Assembly: GCA_003255065.1 (NCBI GenBank)
Contig: QAOA01000707.1
Span: forward strand, 248,001-312,000
Source of the DNA: Cercis canadensis
Taxonomy: Eukaryota > Streptophyta > Magnoliopsida > Fabales > Fabaceae
DNA: 64,000 nucleotides
Direction of reading: 5' to 3'
Numbering within the stretch: position 1 is the stretch's first letter; the number at the start of each line of letters is the position of its first letter. The notes beneath the pieces were generated by a model. The model saw only the letters and a program-made list of their open reading frames with translations, had not been told where the DNA came from and did no database searches. A program made the position numbers and the translations under genes. This document shows, in pieces, positions 1 to 13,747 of the stretch.

Positions 1-86
1 AATCCATAATCATAACCCCAGAAATAACATCACCGCAGAAAATATTCTCAATAAAAAAAAACCAGAATAGGGAGAGAGAGACTCAC

Positions 87-176
87 AGTATTCCTCCTCT
101 GCTCAGCGGCAACAGCGAGAGCAAAAGCAATCAGATCAAGCACAAACACCACAGCCAGTAACAGCGTCGAAGCCAT
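87..176 (-). CDS. DUF1218 family membrane protein, first coding exon (partial gene)
   Basis: The minus strand reads ATG (176-174) followed by 30 codons, MASTLLLAVVFVLDLIAF...AAEQRRNT, ending at a GTGAGT splice donor (complement of 86-81). A hydrophobic N-terminal segment followed by AAEQRR is the typical start of plant DUF1218 proteins, the four-helix membrane family that includes the MODIFYING WALL LIGNIN proteins. The rest of the gene lies beyond the left edge. The region at about 177-480 would be its 5' leader. The family call rests on 30 residues only, so it is good but not certain. The gene is divergent from the OXA1 gene to its right. Confidence 0.7.
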
Positions 177-480
177 ACCTCAAACCCCACGAACCAAACC
201 TCCGTGCCTATCCCAAACAACAGTAACAAAATCAAAAATTGATGACAAACCCACAAATATAAAAGCCTCAGTTAACCCAAAATAAAATTATAGCATGATA
301 GATACCTCATCCAAATCCGAGGAAGCGCAATAAACAAAAAAAAAAATAGAAAACGTTAAAAAATAATCATAGACAGGTATAGAAACGTACGAGGAGAGTG
401 ATTTTGCTTGTACGAGAAGTAAATGCGAAAGGGACGAGCCGGAAAACGAAGTGTACACAAAATCAGCAGCTTTGTTTTGA

Positions 481-2480
481 CTCCGGTCTAGTATGGGTTT
501 CGGTTTTTCCAGTGTGGGTGACTTGTTCAGTGCTTATTTATTGTCCGCGCGTGCGTTGGTTTGGATTGTAAGAGAATCATGTGTTGGATTCGGTGCGAGA
601 GGGGTCGCGGGTTATAATGATCCAAAATTCATCAACTACCTAAGTTAAGCTTACGTGGTTAATTTGTAAATTTTAGTTTATATAAATGTTACTACTCTTA
701 ACTCTTTAAGATTTATCATTTCAGGAAAAAAAGTTATAAAATTTATAATTTGTTTTTGTTTTCGAACTCTTTTGACTCGTAATATAATATACTATGTCAA
801 CTAAACAGTAAATTAGTTGATCATAAAACTTTCTTTACAAGAAGATAAATTTGTATTTGAAATCTTTTATTAACAAAATGAGTGTTTTAAAGTGTTTTTC
901 ATACAAAATTATAATTATGAATGCTTTGACAGCAAAATCTCTAAAATAAAGATGATCCGCCCTAAGTTTAATAAATGTAACTACGTCTAAATGTTGAGAT
1001 TAAGTCCGAGTTCTTGGGTAATAGTAATAATAATACACTATCTCCCTATATGGATCAAAACTTATTATAGTGTTTCACATTGAGTCAGAATTGAATTCGG
1101 AATCTTCATAGAACATCTCTTTGTACATACCCATTTCAAATGCTTGTAATTCAGGATGAGCCAAAAAAGAAGTTTACATTGTGGTTAGCTTCACCTTGTT
1201 GTTTTTACTCTTGGGTGGAACTTGTTTGGTAGTTAAAAAGTGGGAGAATCATGAAACTTGTGAAAAGAAAGTGGAGGACACAAGTCACAGTCTTTGCACA
1301 TGAAACGATAACCAAACAAGCATTAAAAGCTAAAAAACAGGTGAAATTAAGTGGATGCGGCCACAAGGAAAAGTCAGCAAAGCACATGACTCGAAAGGGC
1401 ATATTGGTATGCAACATGAAATATGGCTATACTTGTCACCTAGCCATGATCAAGGACTCCATTGGATTGATCACTTATAATTGAACACATATCAAACAAA
1501 AATAATTGAACCATTTTGTGAATAGATTTGTCAAAGTTAATTATGACCTGCATTCACAATTAATTCAGAAAGTGAAGGTGGACTTCCATTGAAAATGAAA
1601 GCACAAGGATTTGGATGGAGTCACTTTGGACATTAGGGATATGTTCCTATCATACCAACTGAATTGAGGCAAAGATATGTAGTTTGCCCATTATCTTCTG
1701 ATTACAGAGTCTAATCAGCAACCACCTGGTGAACATAACTGCTTTTGGTTTTTTTTGTTTGGTGGTGAAGGTGAATGTAACAATTGAAGAATAGGCATGT
1801 CTTCCAAATTTAAAAGGATAGAGTTGATGGCTAATCCAATGGTGAAAAGTTGTGGCAAATGGATACTAAATTTATAACATTAATTGTAAGTTGAATATAC
1901 CACTTAGGGTGAATTAGTAGAAGGAAGCCACACTGTCCAAGCATAAGATCACAAGGCTTAATATGTCATGAATCAACTCACTTTAAAATCTTAAGCTATT
2001 AGGTGAAAATTGAACAATAATTTTATATCTAATATGCATCCGCACACAACATTTTTTTAGGTTTAAAATATAGACAAAGTATATAAAAGTGAGAGCAATA
2101 ATAATTGATTTCTAAGAAAATAACATTAAACTTTTTTTTCTTTGAGATTGGATGGTATTTACTTTACAATTTATATTTATGTTAATTTTAGGAAACTAAA
2201 CTATAAAAAAGTAAATGGTTAAATGAGCTATTTTTTTATTAAAGAAATTGAGTAAATAGAGGTGGCACCCTATAAAGTATAAACTTATAAAGAGGTATTG
2301 GGCTCATGGCTATTCCCCTACAGCATACCCCATGAGTGCAATAGAGTCATAGTCATTCTCATAACTGTGCAACTGCTACTTAAGTTTAGCCTTAGACAAC
2401 TCAAACCCAAACATTAAATGGGTTTAAAATTCTCAAGAAAAAAAAAAAANNAAAAAAAAAAAAAAAGAGCAAAGGTAATC
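481..2480. other. Intergenic spacer, AT-rich
   Basis: No supportable gene. The open frames here (such as 1251-1484, plus strand) have no recognisable motif. A degenerate copy of a dispersed repeat lies near 1960-2110: it shares the 'cttaagctattaggtgaa' and 'ttatatctaatatgc' motifs with copies at 29.2, 35.9 and 38.1 kb. A poly-A run with two Ns sits at 2440-2466. Confidence 0.5.
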
Positions 2481-2704
2481 TCTGGGCTGGACAGTCTTAA
2501 ATGGGCAAAAACCGACCCGGACCAATCTACGCTGAGATGTTGGGGTGTGATTTTTCTCTGATCTCGTGTTTCCCTGCTCCCGCCTTATAGCGTCCGTCAG
2601 CTCCGCTTGTCAGCTCAGCAGTTTGCCGCCTTTTCACCGGCAGCGACGTCGTTTCCTTCGACGCCGACCTTGCCAAGCAGACTTGACACTTTCCTCACAG
2701 AGTA

Positions 2705-3365
2705 GTGAGTTATCTGGTTCGAGTTCTTCTTTTTCTTCCTTGTTTTGATTTTCTCTCTCTTTCTCCAATTTTGTATCTGAAAATTTTTCGTCTGAAAATC
2801 TGTATTGCACTCCCTTTCTTTGATGTTTTGGTCCTTTTTGAAATTTTTTTTTTTGGTCCAGAATTGGTGCTGAGATTGATCGCATTGTTAGCCATAGAAG
2901 ACTGATAGAACTTCTTCAGGTACCAAGGGAGGGTTTTTTCTGTACCTAACTGAAAGTTTGGTTAGTGAAGTTACAGAAAAGTGAAACGGAAATAGGGTAG
3001 ATATGTAAGAAAAATTATTGGTTTTTGCTCAACTGGATCAAGAGAACTTTCCCCAATAGAATTATGCTGCGTTCAAAAGAAGTTTTTTGAAAAATGAACT
3101 TTTATCTGTTATTCACCTAATTTTTACTTTATTTTACCATAATTTAAAAAACTTTAAGAATTGGTCAGTAGTGTACTATCAGTTATACAAAACTAGCAGG
3201 GGTTTTTGCAAACTTTGTTTACTGGTACTACTATTGGGCTCACAATTTTGGATATGATTATCAGTAGCTTTGCTAAGTGGCAAACAATCAGTATTTCACT
3301 TTTGCCATCTTTGGGTGAGCTTCCTAGGTTGTACTTCTAATTTGGTTTTTTGATGCTGTTTGTAG
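2705..3365 (+). other. Possible 5'-UTR intron of the OXA1 gene
   Basis: A GTGAGT donor at 2705 and a pyrimidine-rich tract ending in TGTAG at 3365, 19 nt before the OXA1 start codon, could bound a leader intron. The candidate leader at about 2530-2704 is CT-rich and less AT-rich than its surroundings. No coding signal can confirm the donor, so this is an inference. Confidence 0.35.
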
Positions 3366-3384
3366 AACTTGCAAAGAAATACCA

Positions 3385-6300
3385 ATGGCTTACAGACGTA
3401 GCCTCTTGACAAGAGGGAATCTCATAGCTCGGAAATGCTACCCATCTCTTGGTTATGTTGTCCATAATGATGAACGTAATCGTGACTGCCCAGATGAAAA
3501 AGTGTCTACAGCTGACATGCATTTTCTCCAAAGAAGGTTGTTCGGAAGCTCTATTAATGGATCAACTGGGTTTGCTGCTAGTTCTCAAGATAGAATATAT
3601 TCAAACAGTTTCCTTGTGCCTTGCTCTGGTTATTCATTCTGCCGATACATGTCAACAGCAGTCAATCAGGGTTCAGATAAGATTGAAGTAATGAGTGATA
3701 TGGCAGAAGTTCTCACAGATACAACCGTGGATGTGATAGCTTCCCAGGTTCCTGCTGTTAGTGAAGTTGCAATTGCGGCTGCTGATTCCTATTTACCTGT
3801 TAAAGCTTTGCAGTACTTTATAGATTCTTTGCATTCTTTCACTGGATTAAACTGGTGAGTTAATACTTTTCATATGTTAATGCTTCCAAATAGATATATT
3901 AATGCCATATAATCTCAAAAGATGCTTAAATAAGGTAAAATCTGTTGAATGAATGCAAATTGACCTATGGATGTCATGGAAAGACATTGATTCTCCCATA
4001 ACCAATCTGCTTGAATTCTGAGGAAGTTCAAATAGTCTGGTGTTGTTTTATCCCAAAAAAAAAAAAAAAATAGGGATTATTGGTTTAGACTTTAAATTGT
4101 CAATTCCTTTAGTTGTTGAGTTACTTTGGCTTGCCATAAATCAGCACTGGAGCTGTTGATTTGCTTAACTGTTATGTATCTGCCTGAAGAACGCTATCCT
4201 ATGTAGAAGATGGAAGTTTCCTGGTGGAATATTTCTCTTTTGTGGTGGTATAGGTTATGTACCATGAAATGCAGTATGCCACTTAAAGATTTCCTTAAGA
4301 ATGGTAAGGGGGAAATTTTGGTTTGCTAGGATGAACAAACTTCTGATAGGAAAGCACATTGTGGAAAAATAATGTCTAAATTTGAAAATTTTAGTAGCTT
4401 GTTTTTGTGACACTTAATGGTTTAGTGCAAATCTTGGGTCGAGTGTTTGCTAGCAAAAAAATTCTTTAATTTTATTTCTACAGAATGAAGAGCTACTGGA
4501 TTTAATACTCCAATTGCCTTTCAGTTAATATTCCATGAGATTTTTTTTTGCACATGGGTTTTGAGTTGAAAGAAAACTTAATTATCTTATTGCCTCCTTC
4601 TTTCAGGTGGGCATCCATAGTTGTAGCAACTCTCTTAATTCGAAGCGCAACACTTCCACTCATCATAAATCAACTTAAGGCCACCTCTAAACTTACTGTA
4701 TGCTGCTTTCTCTGTAACTTCATTTTGTTTCTCGTGGAAGGAAAATGAAAGAATGGCAATTATCTTCATTTGTTTGATTTGGTAATAAAGCATAGGAGGG
4801 GAGGTACAGTAATGTTCCTTCCCCTCTGTTGCTCTCCAACTTGAAGTGGATAAAGTTTTAACATTTGAAGGGGACTGGAGGGAATGGATTCTACTTCATT
4901 AATTTTCCCTTAAGATCTTCCTAACAAGGCTTGGAGGCACATCCCCTCTCTTTCAACTTGTCCCAAATAGGCCCTTAAGCTTGTATTAGGGCTTATGTCG
5001 AAATATAGAAAATAAAATTTTCTGTTTTTCAATCTATCATGTAACTTAAGTTTTCCATTTCATATGTGTTCAGCTTATGAGGCCTCAGTTGGAAGAAATA
5101 AAGCAACGGATGCAGGATAAGGTAATGGTGTTATATGTCATAAAATGATTATTTAATTTCAGACAACAGTGCACATAATGCTATTATATTGTTATACAAG
5201 TGTAACTTCTCCAACCCAATACAAGTGATTTTGTCTTGATGATATATTTGAAAGTTTTATTGTCAACATCTTTTTGAATGATCATTTAATTAGTTAGTTC
5301 AACCTGTTAAGTACCTGATCTGGTGGCCTATGTCTTAGGTATTACTCTAGGGATCTAAATAAACAACCTCGTTTAGTCAATCTTCATGGCTACACATGCG
5401 ATGTGGTTTGACTATATTGTTTTTGTACGAGAGGACTAAGAGGAGAAAAAGAGGAGAGAGGGGGTAAAGAAAGATACATAGAGAAGTCTAGAGCCAACTT
5501 GAGGAATTTCAGTAATTTATTTATATGCAGGGTTTTTGACCCCTCATCACTTAGTACCACCCATTTGAGGAGTGAGGCCTTGAGGATGAGTCCCCACTGG
5601 TGAATTCCCTAATGTACCAAATAAAAAAGCTTATAAAGAAAGTGATTTTCATCAACCTTTAATATGAAGATATGTAATGGCCTATTATCTATTCAAGTAA
5701 TCTTGTAGTAGTCCTAGTTCTGGCAGGATATGAATACCAAAGTCTATGACTAATAGGAATAAGAAACTACAATTATTATTTCAGCAATTGAACTGAATCC
5801 CCAAATAATTAGAGAACCTAATAAAAAGTGTATTTATAATATAGTGCAAACCTAAGCCATCATCGGGGTGGCTACTAAGAGCCCCTATCCTAAAGGAATG
5901 AAGATAAATTAAATAGCACCATTACAACCATTGAGGACTTTTTTTTTTTTTTCATAATTAATTTCTTAAACTAACTCATGATATGTCAAGATACTGGGTA
6001 ATGGGAAAAATCTGGGCTATAGAGTCTGTTTGAATTGTTTTATGGAACAATCTTAGGCCTCATGTTCTGTGACTGCTTTCATATTCAAACACAATGAACC
6101 TAGCCAAAACCATTATGTGATTAAATTTATGATGAAGTTTTGTTTCAGATAACATTACAATCTGCTTAAATTTTTAAGTGTTTCTTTCTTTATGAGCTCA
6201 GCCATGGGTTTGAGTCTTGAACATCTATGGTAATGTACCAACTCCACATTTCATTATTATAAAAGGATGCGGGTAATTGACCTTTCTTTCATAGGTATTT

Positions 6301-9300
6301 TGTCTAAACATATGGTATATGTATATTTAACATTGTTTGCAAATTGTAAATTTACATCACTTACAAGTTTCCCCTCATCCTTGTCTGTCTTGTTTGAGAC
6401 ATTTAAACATTTTTTTAATTGGTATGCTATTGATGTTATATCGGAATTCACCACTTCTCAGCACTCAATAACATTCATTTTCAGGGTATGGATCCCAAGG
6501 CTGTTGCTGACGGTCAAAAGGAAATGCAGAATGTATTTAAGGAGTAAGTGATTTTTCTGTTTATATTCCTGGAATTATTTGTTTGGTGTCTTTCGTCCAT
6601 TTGCTAAGTTACCTCTTTCTTGGACTGATGTTAAGGTGTCTCAGAAAGGCAATGTAAGGCTATATGTTGAATATTTAAGAACTTTTGAGAAAATGATATA
6701 GGTTTTGTTTGTCTCTGACTCTTAGATACCAGTTAGCAAGCTTCAACATAAACCTCATGGATCTTCCTTTCTATAGAAATCATTTTATCATGTAGTTTTG
6801 ATGATGCAGATATGGTGTGAGTCCATTTACTCCATTGAAGGGGCTCTTTATTCAAGGTCCTATCTTTGTCAGTTTTTTCCTTGCGGTAAGATTTTTTTTT
6901 CTGTTAATATTTTCCGCGCATATTTTTATAAATCATTCCCCGCCACCACCCCACGCCCCCCTGCAGGGGCATATGATTAGTTGTTTTACTCTGACGAACC
7001 TTTGGTATTTCTCTGGTGACATTGTTTCCTTTATTTGCAGATAACTAACATGGGTGAAAAAATGCCATCATTTAAAAATGGTGGAGCCTACTGGTTTCTT
7101 GATCTTACAACTCCAGATACCCTATATATTCTTCCAGTTTTGACTGCATTGTCTTTCCTATTAACAGTGGAGGTGAGCCTTCTAATTTGAATTTTTCTGT
7201 GAATGCTCTTTCAAAACTGGGTCCTAGTTTTATGTTTATATTTATTGGCCCGAATGTTCTTTTTATCTTATACTTTCTCCTTTTTTATTTTTTATTTTCC
7301 TTATTCGAGTGAGATAATGTTGAACTTGCCTCATCAACCCACTGTATAAGAATCCAATTTAGAAGTGTACATGGAACCATAAAGTTAAGGGTAAATTGCA
7401 TGGAACCTCTTCAACTTTGGGTCATGTGTAATTTAGCCCCCCTGCTTACAAATCAAGCAATCAGCTGCCTNTTTATTTTCCTTATTCTAGTGAGATAATG
7501 TTGAACTTGCCTCATCAACCCACTGTATAAGAATCCAATTTAGAAGTGTACATGGAACCATAAAGTTAAGGGTAAATTGCATGGAACCTCTTCAACTTTG
7601 GGTCATGTGTAATTTAGCCCCTCTGCTTACAAATCAAGCAATCAGCTGCCTTGGGTTTTCAAACTTGTGTAAAAAACCCCTCACTTAGGGTTCTTTCCAC
7701 TATTTGGACGGAAGTCTTGTCTTGTGCATAGCAATTTAGCCTCCCTGAGGTTTTGAAACTGTGCAATTGATCCCCTGAGATTTTGAAGCTGTGCAAAAAA
7801 CCCCTTTTTTGACACAGGTTCTGTCCATGTAATGGACGGAATCCTAATGGAGGGGTTTTTCTTGGATGAGTTTAAAACCCCAAGGGACTGATTGCCTTAT
7901 TTGTAATCATAGGGGGTAAATTGCACATGGTCCAAAGTTTAAGGGGGTTCCGTGCAATTTACCCTGAAGTTAAAGATTTTTTTGAATTGTACATGTCTGC
8001 ACCTTTGTTGTGCAGACTTGCACTATAAAGTCAAGCTCTAAGAGGTACAGGCTTATTAGTAATGAGTCTTTCGTATTCTTTGGATTTGATCATAATTGCT
8101 TCACAGCAATTAATTGGCTCTTATTCTAAATGTTGTTTTACTTTTGGAATGAGTAGGTGAGAGTCGTTTTCTTCATTCTATTTTTTTCAACTATTTTAGA
8201 TTAATTAATTTCTCCTTGTTCCTCAGTGCAATATGCAAGTAGGCATGGAAGGAAATCCTGCTGCTGACACCATGAAAAATGTTTCTAGGGGCCTTGCTGT
8301 TCTTACTGTTCCTTTCACCATGGGATTTCCAAAGGTAAACTTGCGAGCTTAGCTTCTGGGGAAAATAGCTTGCCTTCATTCCCACTTTTCTATTGCATTC
8401 TTGAATTAATTTCTTGTATGAATTTAGGAATAAACAGTTGCCCAATCTTTGATAGTTGACAGTTACAGTTAAGTTGGCTGCATTCTGTTCTGTGTAGTTT
8501 GCTTCTTTCTAGGAGGATTTAATTTTGGTTCAAATCAACAGTCAGTAACAAAAGGGAAATGGAAACATCTGCAGACATTCTAGTTAAATTTCTTCTTTTA
8601 TCCGAAAAAATATCTGCAGACATTCTAATTAAGTTTCTTCTTTTATCTGAAAAAGTATCTGCAGACAACTAACAAGATTAAAGCAGTCATAAGATAGATA
8701 TTGTTTAGTCATTTTCACCAAGGAAGACTATTCTCTCATAGAAAGATGTGATAGGATATTTGAGATTACTGGATTTATAAGTAACTTTATCAGTATCATG
8801 TGTAATTTATGAAAATGTTGCCGACTGTAAATGTCATTATTCATTGTGCCTTTAGATAATCTGCTTTTTCCTACCCCTATGCATAGTATAATGTGTATTG
8901 TAGGCTGTTTTGACATCTTATCTCTTATTGCTTGTTCAGAATAAAGAAAAAGAAAAATATATCCTAGATGTCTAGTATAGGTTTCCTTCCACATGCTCTA
9001 ATAATTTCTTTTCTGTTGTACTCGATCTATAATCTGTAATGGTCGATGGGGGAGAGGGAAGCGGGGTTTATTAAATAACTGGTATGCATTAATTGGGGAA
9101 AGAAAGGAGTGCGCACGTTCTGTTCCTCCCTCTTCTCTTGTTCTAGCTATATTAGTTTCACTTATTGTCATTCTATTTACTTTTAACTTGTCTTAAATTG
9201 TAATTGTGCAGGCTATATTTTGTTACTGGATTACCTCAAATTTGTTTTCACTTGTGTACGGACTTGGTAAGGCCTTTAAGGTTCTTTATAAGCAATATCA

Positions 9301-11101
9301 CTTTGTCTTTTCCCTTGCTTACCTTTTTGATGAGTAGAGATTCAGATTCTGCTTTCATGACATACATATTACTTAGGACAAGTAAATTGGACTGGTGCTC
9401 TACAACTTTAGGACAATTGGCCTCCTATGGTCTCATTCATGAAAATTAAACCCTTTGATATGAGAGAATCTTGAAATTAGTCCTTCCATGGAGGAGGAAG
9501 CAAGGATTTAACATTAGTCTAGTTCATGAGTCTGAGAGAAGATGTAAAACATCCTGAACCCTTTCTCTCTTTGAGAGGGGGGAGGGGGAGCAGATGGGAG
9601 CAGGCGTTCACTCAAATGCTACTATGATGGAATCGTACGAGTATGTTGTGGCCACCAAAAATTGACTGGTGTCAATGGAAATTTTATATTTGTGAAACCT
9701 TAGTTCTTTTGGTGAATCTGATATTGTGGATTGATGGTGGGAAAGACAGAGGACATTGAAGCAGAGTTAGTTGATTCGTAAATATATGGTGCTTTCTTTT
9801 TATGACATATCTGAACCTGCACAACATGAAGGTGAGAGGTCGGGGTCTTCATTGCTTGTGCCATCACTTATTTCAGAACTAGGTTTATGAGTGGAAATGG
9901 CTGGTGGAAATTGCAAAGTATTCTCTCTACATTGTGAGATTGATTCCACTATGGAAACATTTGAATTCCATTTATGCTAAAAAGTGGGTAATGTAGGTCA
10001 TCGAAAAATTCTTGACATTGATGGTAGTTGATGTTCTACAATATAAACATGACAGAGATTCTCTGGACACAGTTCTAAAGTCGGGTTTTCCAATGAACAA
10101 GATAGCTGCATAGCCCACAGCTTGACACTCTCACCAAGTGAACTTGAGTGCCACTGAAAATGGAAAAGCCCTCCGGGATTAACTTTCACTCCCACTTCTA
10201 GTGGCTGACCTAAGTAGTTTAAATAGGCCATGGGGGTTGTATTTAAAACTCAGATGTTCCAAACACATCAAGCTATGCCTCCCCACATGGTTGACTCACT
10301 ACTGCTTCTCAGTCCCTCTATATTTGAAACCCACTTGCATGTAAACTACACTGTGGAAAATGAATATAATGGAAATGAATTACATAATATTCTGTGTATC
10401 CAAAGTTACTACTACCGTAGTTACTTGAGCTCTGTTCTCTCAGCTCTTGGGGGTTGTAACAGAGAAGGATCTTCCCACCTCTTGTGTTATTACTTAGTGG
10501 ATTTTCTATTTTTAATTTCCTGAGTGGAAAACTGGAGTCTTCTGTCCGAAAGAGTTCTATATATAGATTATGTGATAATCATGTTACTAAGATTTGAAAT
10601 TATTTTTCAGACTGAAATTTGAACTAGTGTCAGGATTTTCTTTTAATGAAGAAACTGTAGGTGGTTACTTTGTAAGAGCTAATTTCGATATCATGTTTAT
10701 CCAAGTTTCCTGCTATTTTTTTTTTATGCAATCTTTGTTCGAGTTTCTACCATATGATGTAAAACATAACTTGTGTTATGATGCTTTTTGGTTTTCCTTC
10801 ATAGGCCCTATATATATATACTTCTGTTTTTGAATTTTCAGCTCTTAGAGTTCCTGGGGTGAAGAAAACATTAGGTGTTCCTGAAATACCTGTTTCAGAG
10901 CCTACCACTGCTCCACAATCTCCCTTCTCTTTCTTCCCAGCACTAAAGCAAGCTACGTCCGGGACAAGTGAACCAAGCACATCACCAGTTGAACCGTCGA
11001 AAGTTCCAAGTCAAAAGATATCTTCGTCTTCTGTCATCAGTCAAAGGCTTAGAAGTTTAGAGAGACAAGCGAAAGGAAAGAAGAAAAACAAGAAGAGGTG
11101 A
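3385..11101 (+). CDS. OXA1: Mitochondrial inner-membrane insertase OXA1 (YidC/Oxa1/Alb3 family)
   Basis: Nine coding exons join in frame with GT-AG introns: 3385-3854, 4607-4697, 5074-5121, 6485-6543, 6810-6885, 7041-7172, 8227-8334, 9212-9266 and 10842-11101, giving 432 residues. The N-terminus (MAYRRSLLTRGNLIARK) is an Arg-rich presequence. The insertase core runs from about residue 150 to 350: a first membrane segment around NWWASIVVATLLIRSATLPL, a basic helix (LMRPQLEEIKQRMQ), hydrophobic GLFIQGPIFVSFFL, YILPVLTALSFLL and AIFCYWITSNLFSLVYG. The tail ends in a Lys-rich stretch (KGKKKNKKR), as in mitochondrial OXA1, where it contacts the mitoribosome. The protein inserts mitochondrially encoded subunits into the inner membrane. 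Length fits the plant OXA1 class of roughly 430 aa. Splice phases agree at every junction. Intron 6 holds a MITE and an assembly duplication. Confidence 0.92.
7291..7651. repeat. Near-perfect 180-bp direct repeat around a single N (probable assembly artefact), OXA1 intron 6
   Basis: 7291-7470 recurs as 7472-7651 with very few differences, and the two copies are separated only by N at 7471. This is expected when overlapping contig ends are not merged. It also duplicates the left end of the MITE at 7570-7964. Confidence 0.8.
7570..7964. mobile_element. MITE with terminal inverted repeats in OXA1 intron 6
   Basis: The left end GGGTAAATTGCATGGAACC mirrors the right end GGTTCCGTGCAATTTACCC. The inversion extends inward through 'tttgggtcatgtgtaattta' and its complement. 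Flanks carry a 9-bp near-duplication (taaagttaa at 7561-7569, tgaagttaa at 7965-7973), as left by Mutator-type insertion. It contains no coding sequence. Confidence 0.7.
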
Positions 11102-13700
11102 AGAAAAAAATTCTAGTTCCTTATTTATGCCATCTGAATACGTGGCTGCATGGTTTACTTTTGTGGTAAGTTTATTCTAAAGGATTAGGTGAGCATTAGG
11201 AAATTAATTCTACATAGATATGGTTAACAAGGGAGAGAGAATAAATTCTATGAGAAATCTATGACTGCTAGTGATTTCTTTGAGGAAGTTCTAAGTTTTG
11301 TATAAGGTGCACTATACACCTGATTGATTCATGGGGTTCTGAATTGAATTTCCCTGCGAACTAGATCGTCATCACAAAGGGCAGCCTCTATTTTTGTTTT
11401 TTTTAACCTATCACAGTATAAAAGTTTTGTTCTCAGGAAAGGGAAACCTTTATTTTTGTTTTTATATCTATCATAATACTAAAATTTTGTCCTAGGAAAT
11501 GCACATTTTCAAGTGTAATTGCTAATATTTGCTTATATAATAGAAATTTATTTGGATATTTCATTTCAACAGGAAGATCAGAAAGAGGCTGAGAATTTTG
11601 ACAAACATGTAGATTAGACTTGCATGGAAGACTAAAAACATGATCAAAATAGACAACGTTTGACGATCTTTTATAAAATATTAGATTACATATTGAAAAA
11701 ATTTACACGGTTGAATAATATTATCACGGGCTACATTGAAATTTCACTTGTATTATGCAGTTTTGATGTTGTGGTTTGCTAATTGCTATCAACTGGCTCT
11801 TTGATTTTAATATTATATTTTATCAATTTATTTATTAATCTATTATATTTTTAAAAAAAATTAAAAAAAAATAAAAATCTAATAATGTGGGTCTTAGAGA
11901 ACACTTTAAATCCCACATAGTACATTCAATGAGAACATATAACTTGAGATTTAGCGTATTCAATTTGATCTTTTTTGGTTGTTCCTCTCTTTTATCATTT
12001 CTCTCCCTTTCTTCTTTTCTCTTTCTGTACCTTCTTCTATTTTTTCTTGTTTGTGTGGCTACGTAGACACGTAGAATTGTACATGACGTGTCTAATAGTA
12101 CGTCATATAAAATTTGACGTATCTAATGGGTCATACATTGTTATTAAATATAATATTTAAGTAAATAATTTTAAAAATATAATAATTAAATAAATAAATT
12201 TATAAATTATAATATTAAAATCAAATTACCTCAACTGTTCCATAGTTGACCCAGCCACCTCAGTTCACATCCTAATTCACAAAATGAAAGAAAAAAGAAA
12301 CTTCATAACGTGAGCTTACGTTTTGGAATTTGTTAACGTGACAATAAATTACCTTGTTCGATTGCCAATAAATGACAATGATCGACTATTCAATGTAACT
12401 TTTTCCACTTCAAAGATGACATTATCGCACCAGTTTGAATTACTCCACATAACAAGTTTGAATTTGATTCTTTTATTTTCTGTGGCCATGCACAACTTTC
12501 TTGTTCTCAATTATAACTCTGCCACCGAAAGTGAATGGCCCATTATCAACGATGGATTAAAGTCACTGAACAAATAGATATCATCCACGAAACACGACGG
12601 AAGCAGGGGAAGGACTGCAGAACGTACAAAGCATTGTGAGTTACATGTTTTGTGGCCATCCTTGCATATGGTTTTGGTTATTTATCTTTTCTTCTTAATC
12701 GGCCAAGCCTTGTTTAACCACTGATAACTTTTTTTTACTGTGCCCATCTTTGCACGTGAATTTTGGTTAATTGGTTTATATTTTGAAAAACTAAATCTCT
12801 TAATGACAGTGGCAAACATGTGATATGTAATAAGTAATTAGATATATATTTTTTTTATCTTAAGGAGTCATAACAAATTTTATTGTAAATTCTCTAGTTT
12901 TAATTAGTATGAATGGCCGACAGAGGTTGACTAGTCAAAATAGATGCAAACTAGTAAGAAATCACCTACACCTATCAAAAAGAAAGAAACACCATAGGGA
13001 ATCATAGCTTTATGTGGAAAAGTAAAACAGCCTCATAAGACTTCTTTGTTTTCATGTCGAAAATCAATTTCTTTTAATACAAGTTACTATGTCATTTTAT
13101 GAAGTTTCAAACCTATTTTTCCATGTATGTATGAAACCTACAACCTACAATGTAAAAGGACCTTAACTAGTTGTGCTTATCTTTGTTCACCGCCTTCCAA
13201 ATATACATTTGGTTGCACATATTTGTCCAAAAAGTTAATCGAACCATTAATTTGTACATGGCATATATATTATTTTCCTTCCTTTATGGTTTCCTAGAGA
13301 AAGGATTAAGTATAACTAATCCACCACTAAAACCCCCATCAAAGAAAGAAACAACAATCCTACCAAAAAAACAAAAGAAGAAAGAAACAACAAAAAGGCT
13401 CTCTTACCAAGGTATATATTATTGAAAGGCTCTATTTCGATGCAGTCACATTCAGAGCCACTCTACATAGCTAGCTAGCTAGCATGAATTGATATTTTGA
13501 TCTGTATTTGGACCTTCCGTATCCTTAGTATCTTTGAATCTAAATCATCTTGTTTAAGTAGAATTAGAAGTTAGGCGTATGTCAAGTTCTACAGCTAGAA
13601 ATTTTTAATACAATTTACTGTCGCTTTAAAATGTCAATGTCAGAGTTTGTCAACTTTGAGATCAAACCATACCAAACTCCGGGGAAAAGTCTTCATAATT
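11102..13700. other. Intergenic spacer between OXA1 and PPO-A
   Basis: AT-rich sequence with no recognisable gene. The open frame at 12323-12577 (84 aa) has no identifiable motif and no coding-type composition. 11102-11640 probably includes the OXA1 3' UTR. Confidence 0.5.
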
Positions 13701-13704
13701 TCAT

Positions 13705-13713
13705 TATAAAATA
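13705..13713 (+). promoter_or_regulatory. TATA box of PPO-A
   Basis: TATAAAATA lies 43 nt before the chosen ATG (13748). This predicts a very short leader and supports that ATG over the in-frame ATG at 13631, which would lie upstream of the TATA box. Confidence 0.65.
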
Positions 13714-13747
13714 CTCTTTCTCACCCAAAACAGAACAGCATCTAACC

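Noticed and set aside
1251..1484. 77-codon basic open frame
   Set aside because: No recognisable domain and an overlapping open frame on the other strand; treated as chance.
12323..12577. 84-codon open frame between OXA1 and PPO-A
   Set aside because: AT-rich composition, no motif, no TATA or splice context; expected by chance.
13631..13747. Upstream in-frame ATG giving PPO-A a 39-residue extension
   Set aside because: It lies upstream of the likely TATA box, and the extension does not resemble a transit peptide, whereas the downstream ATG gives the usual MAS- start.
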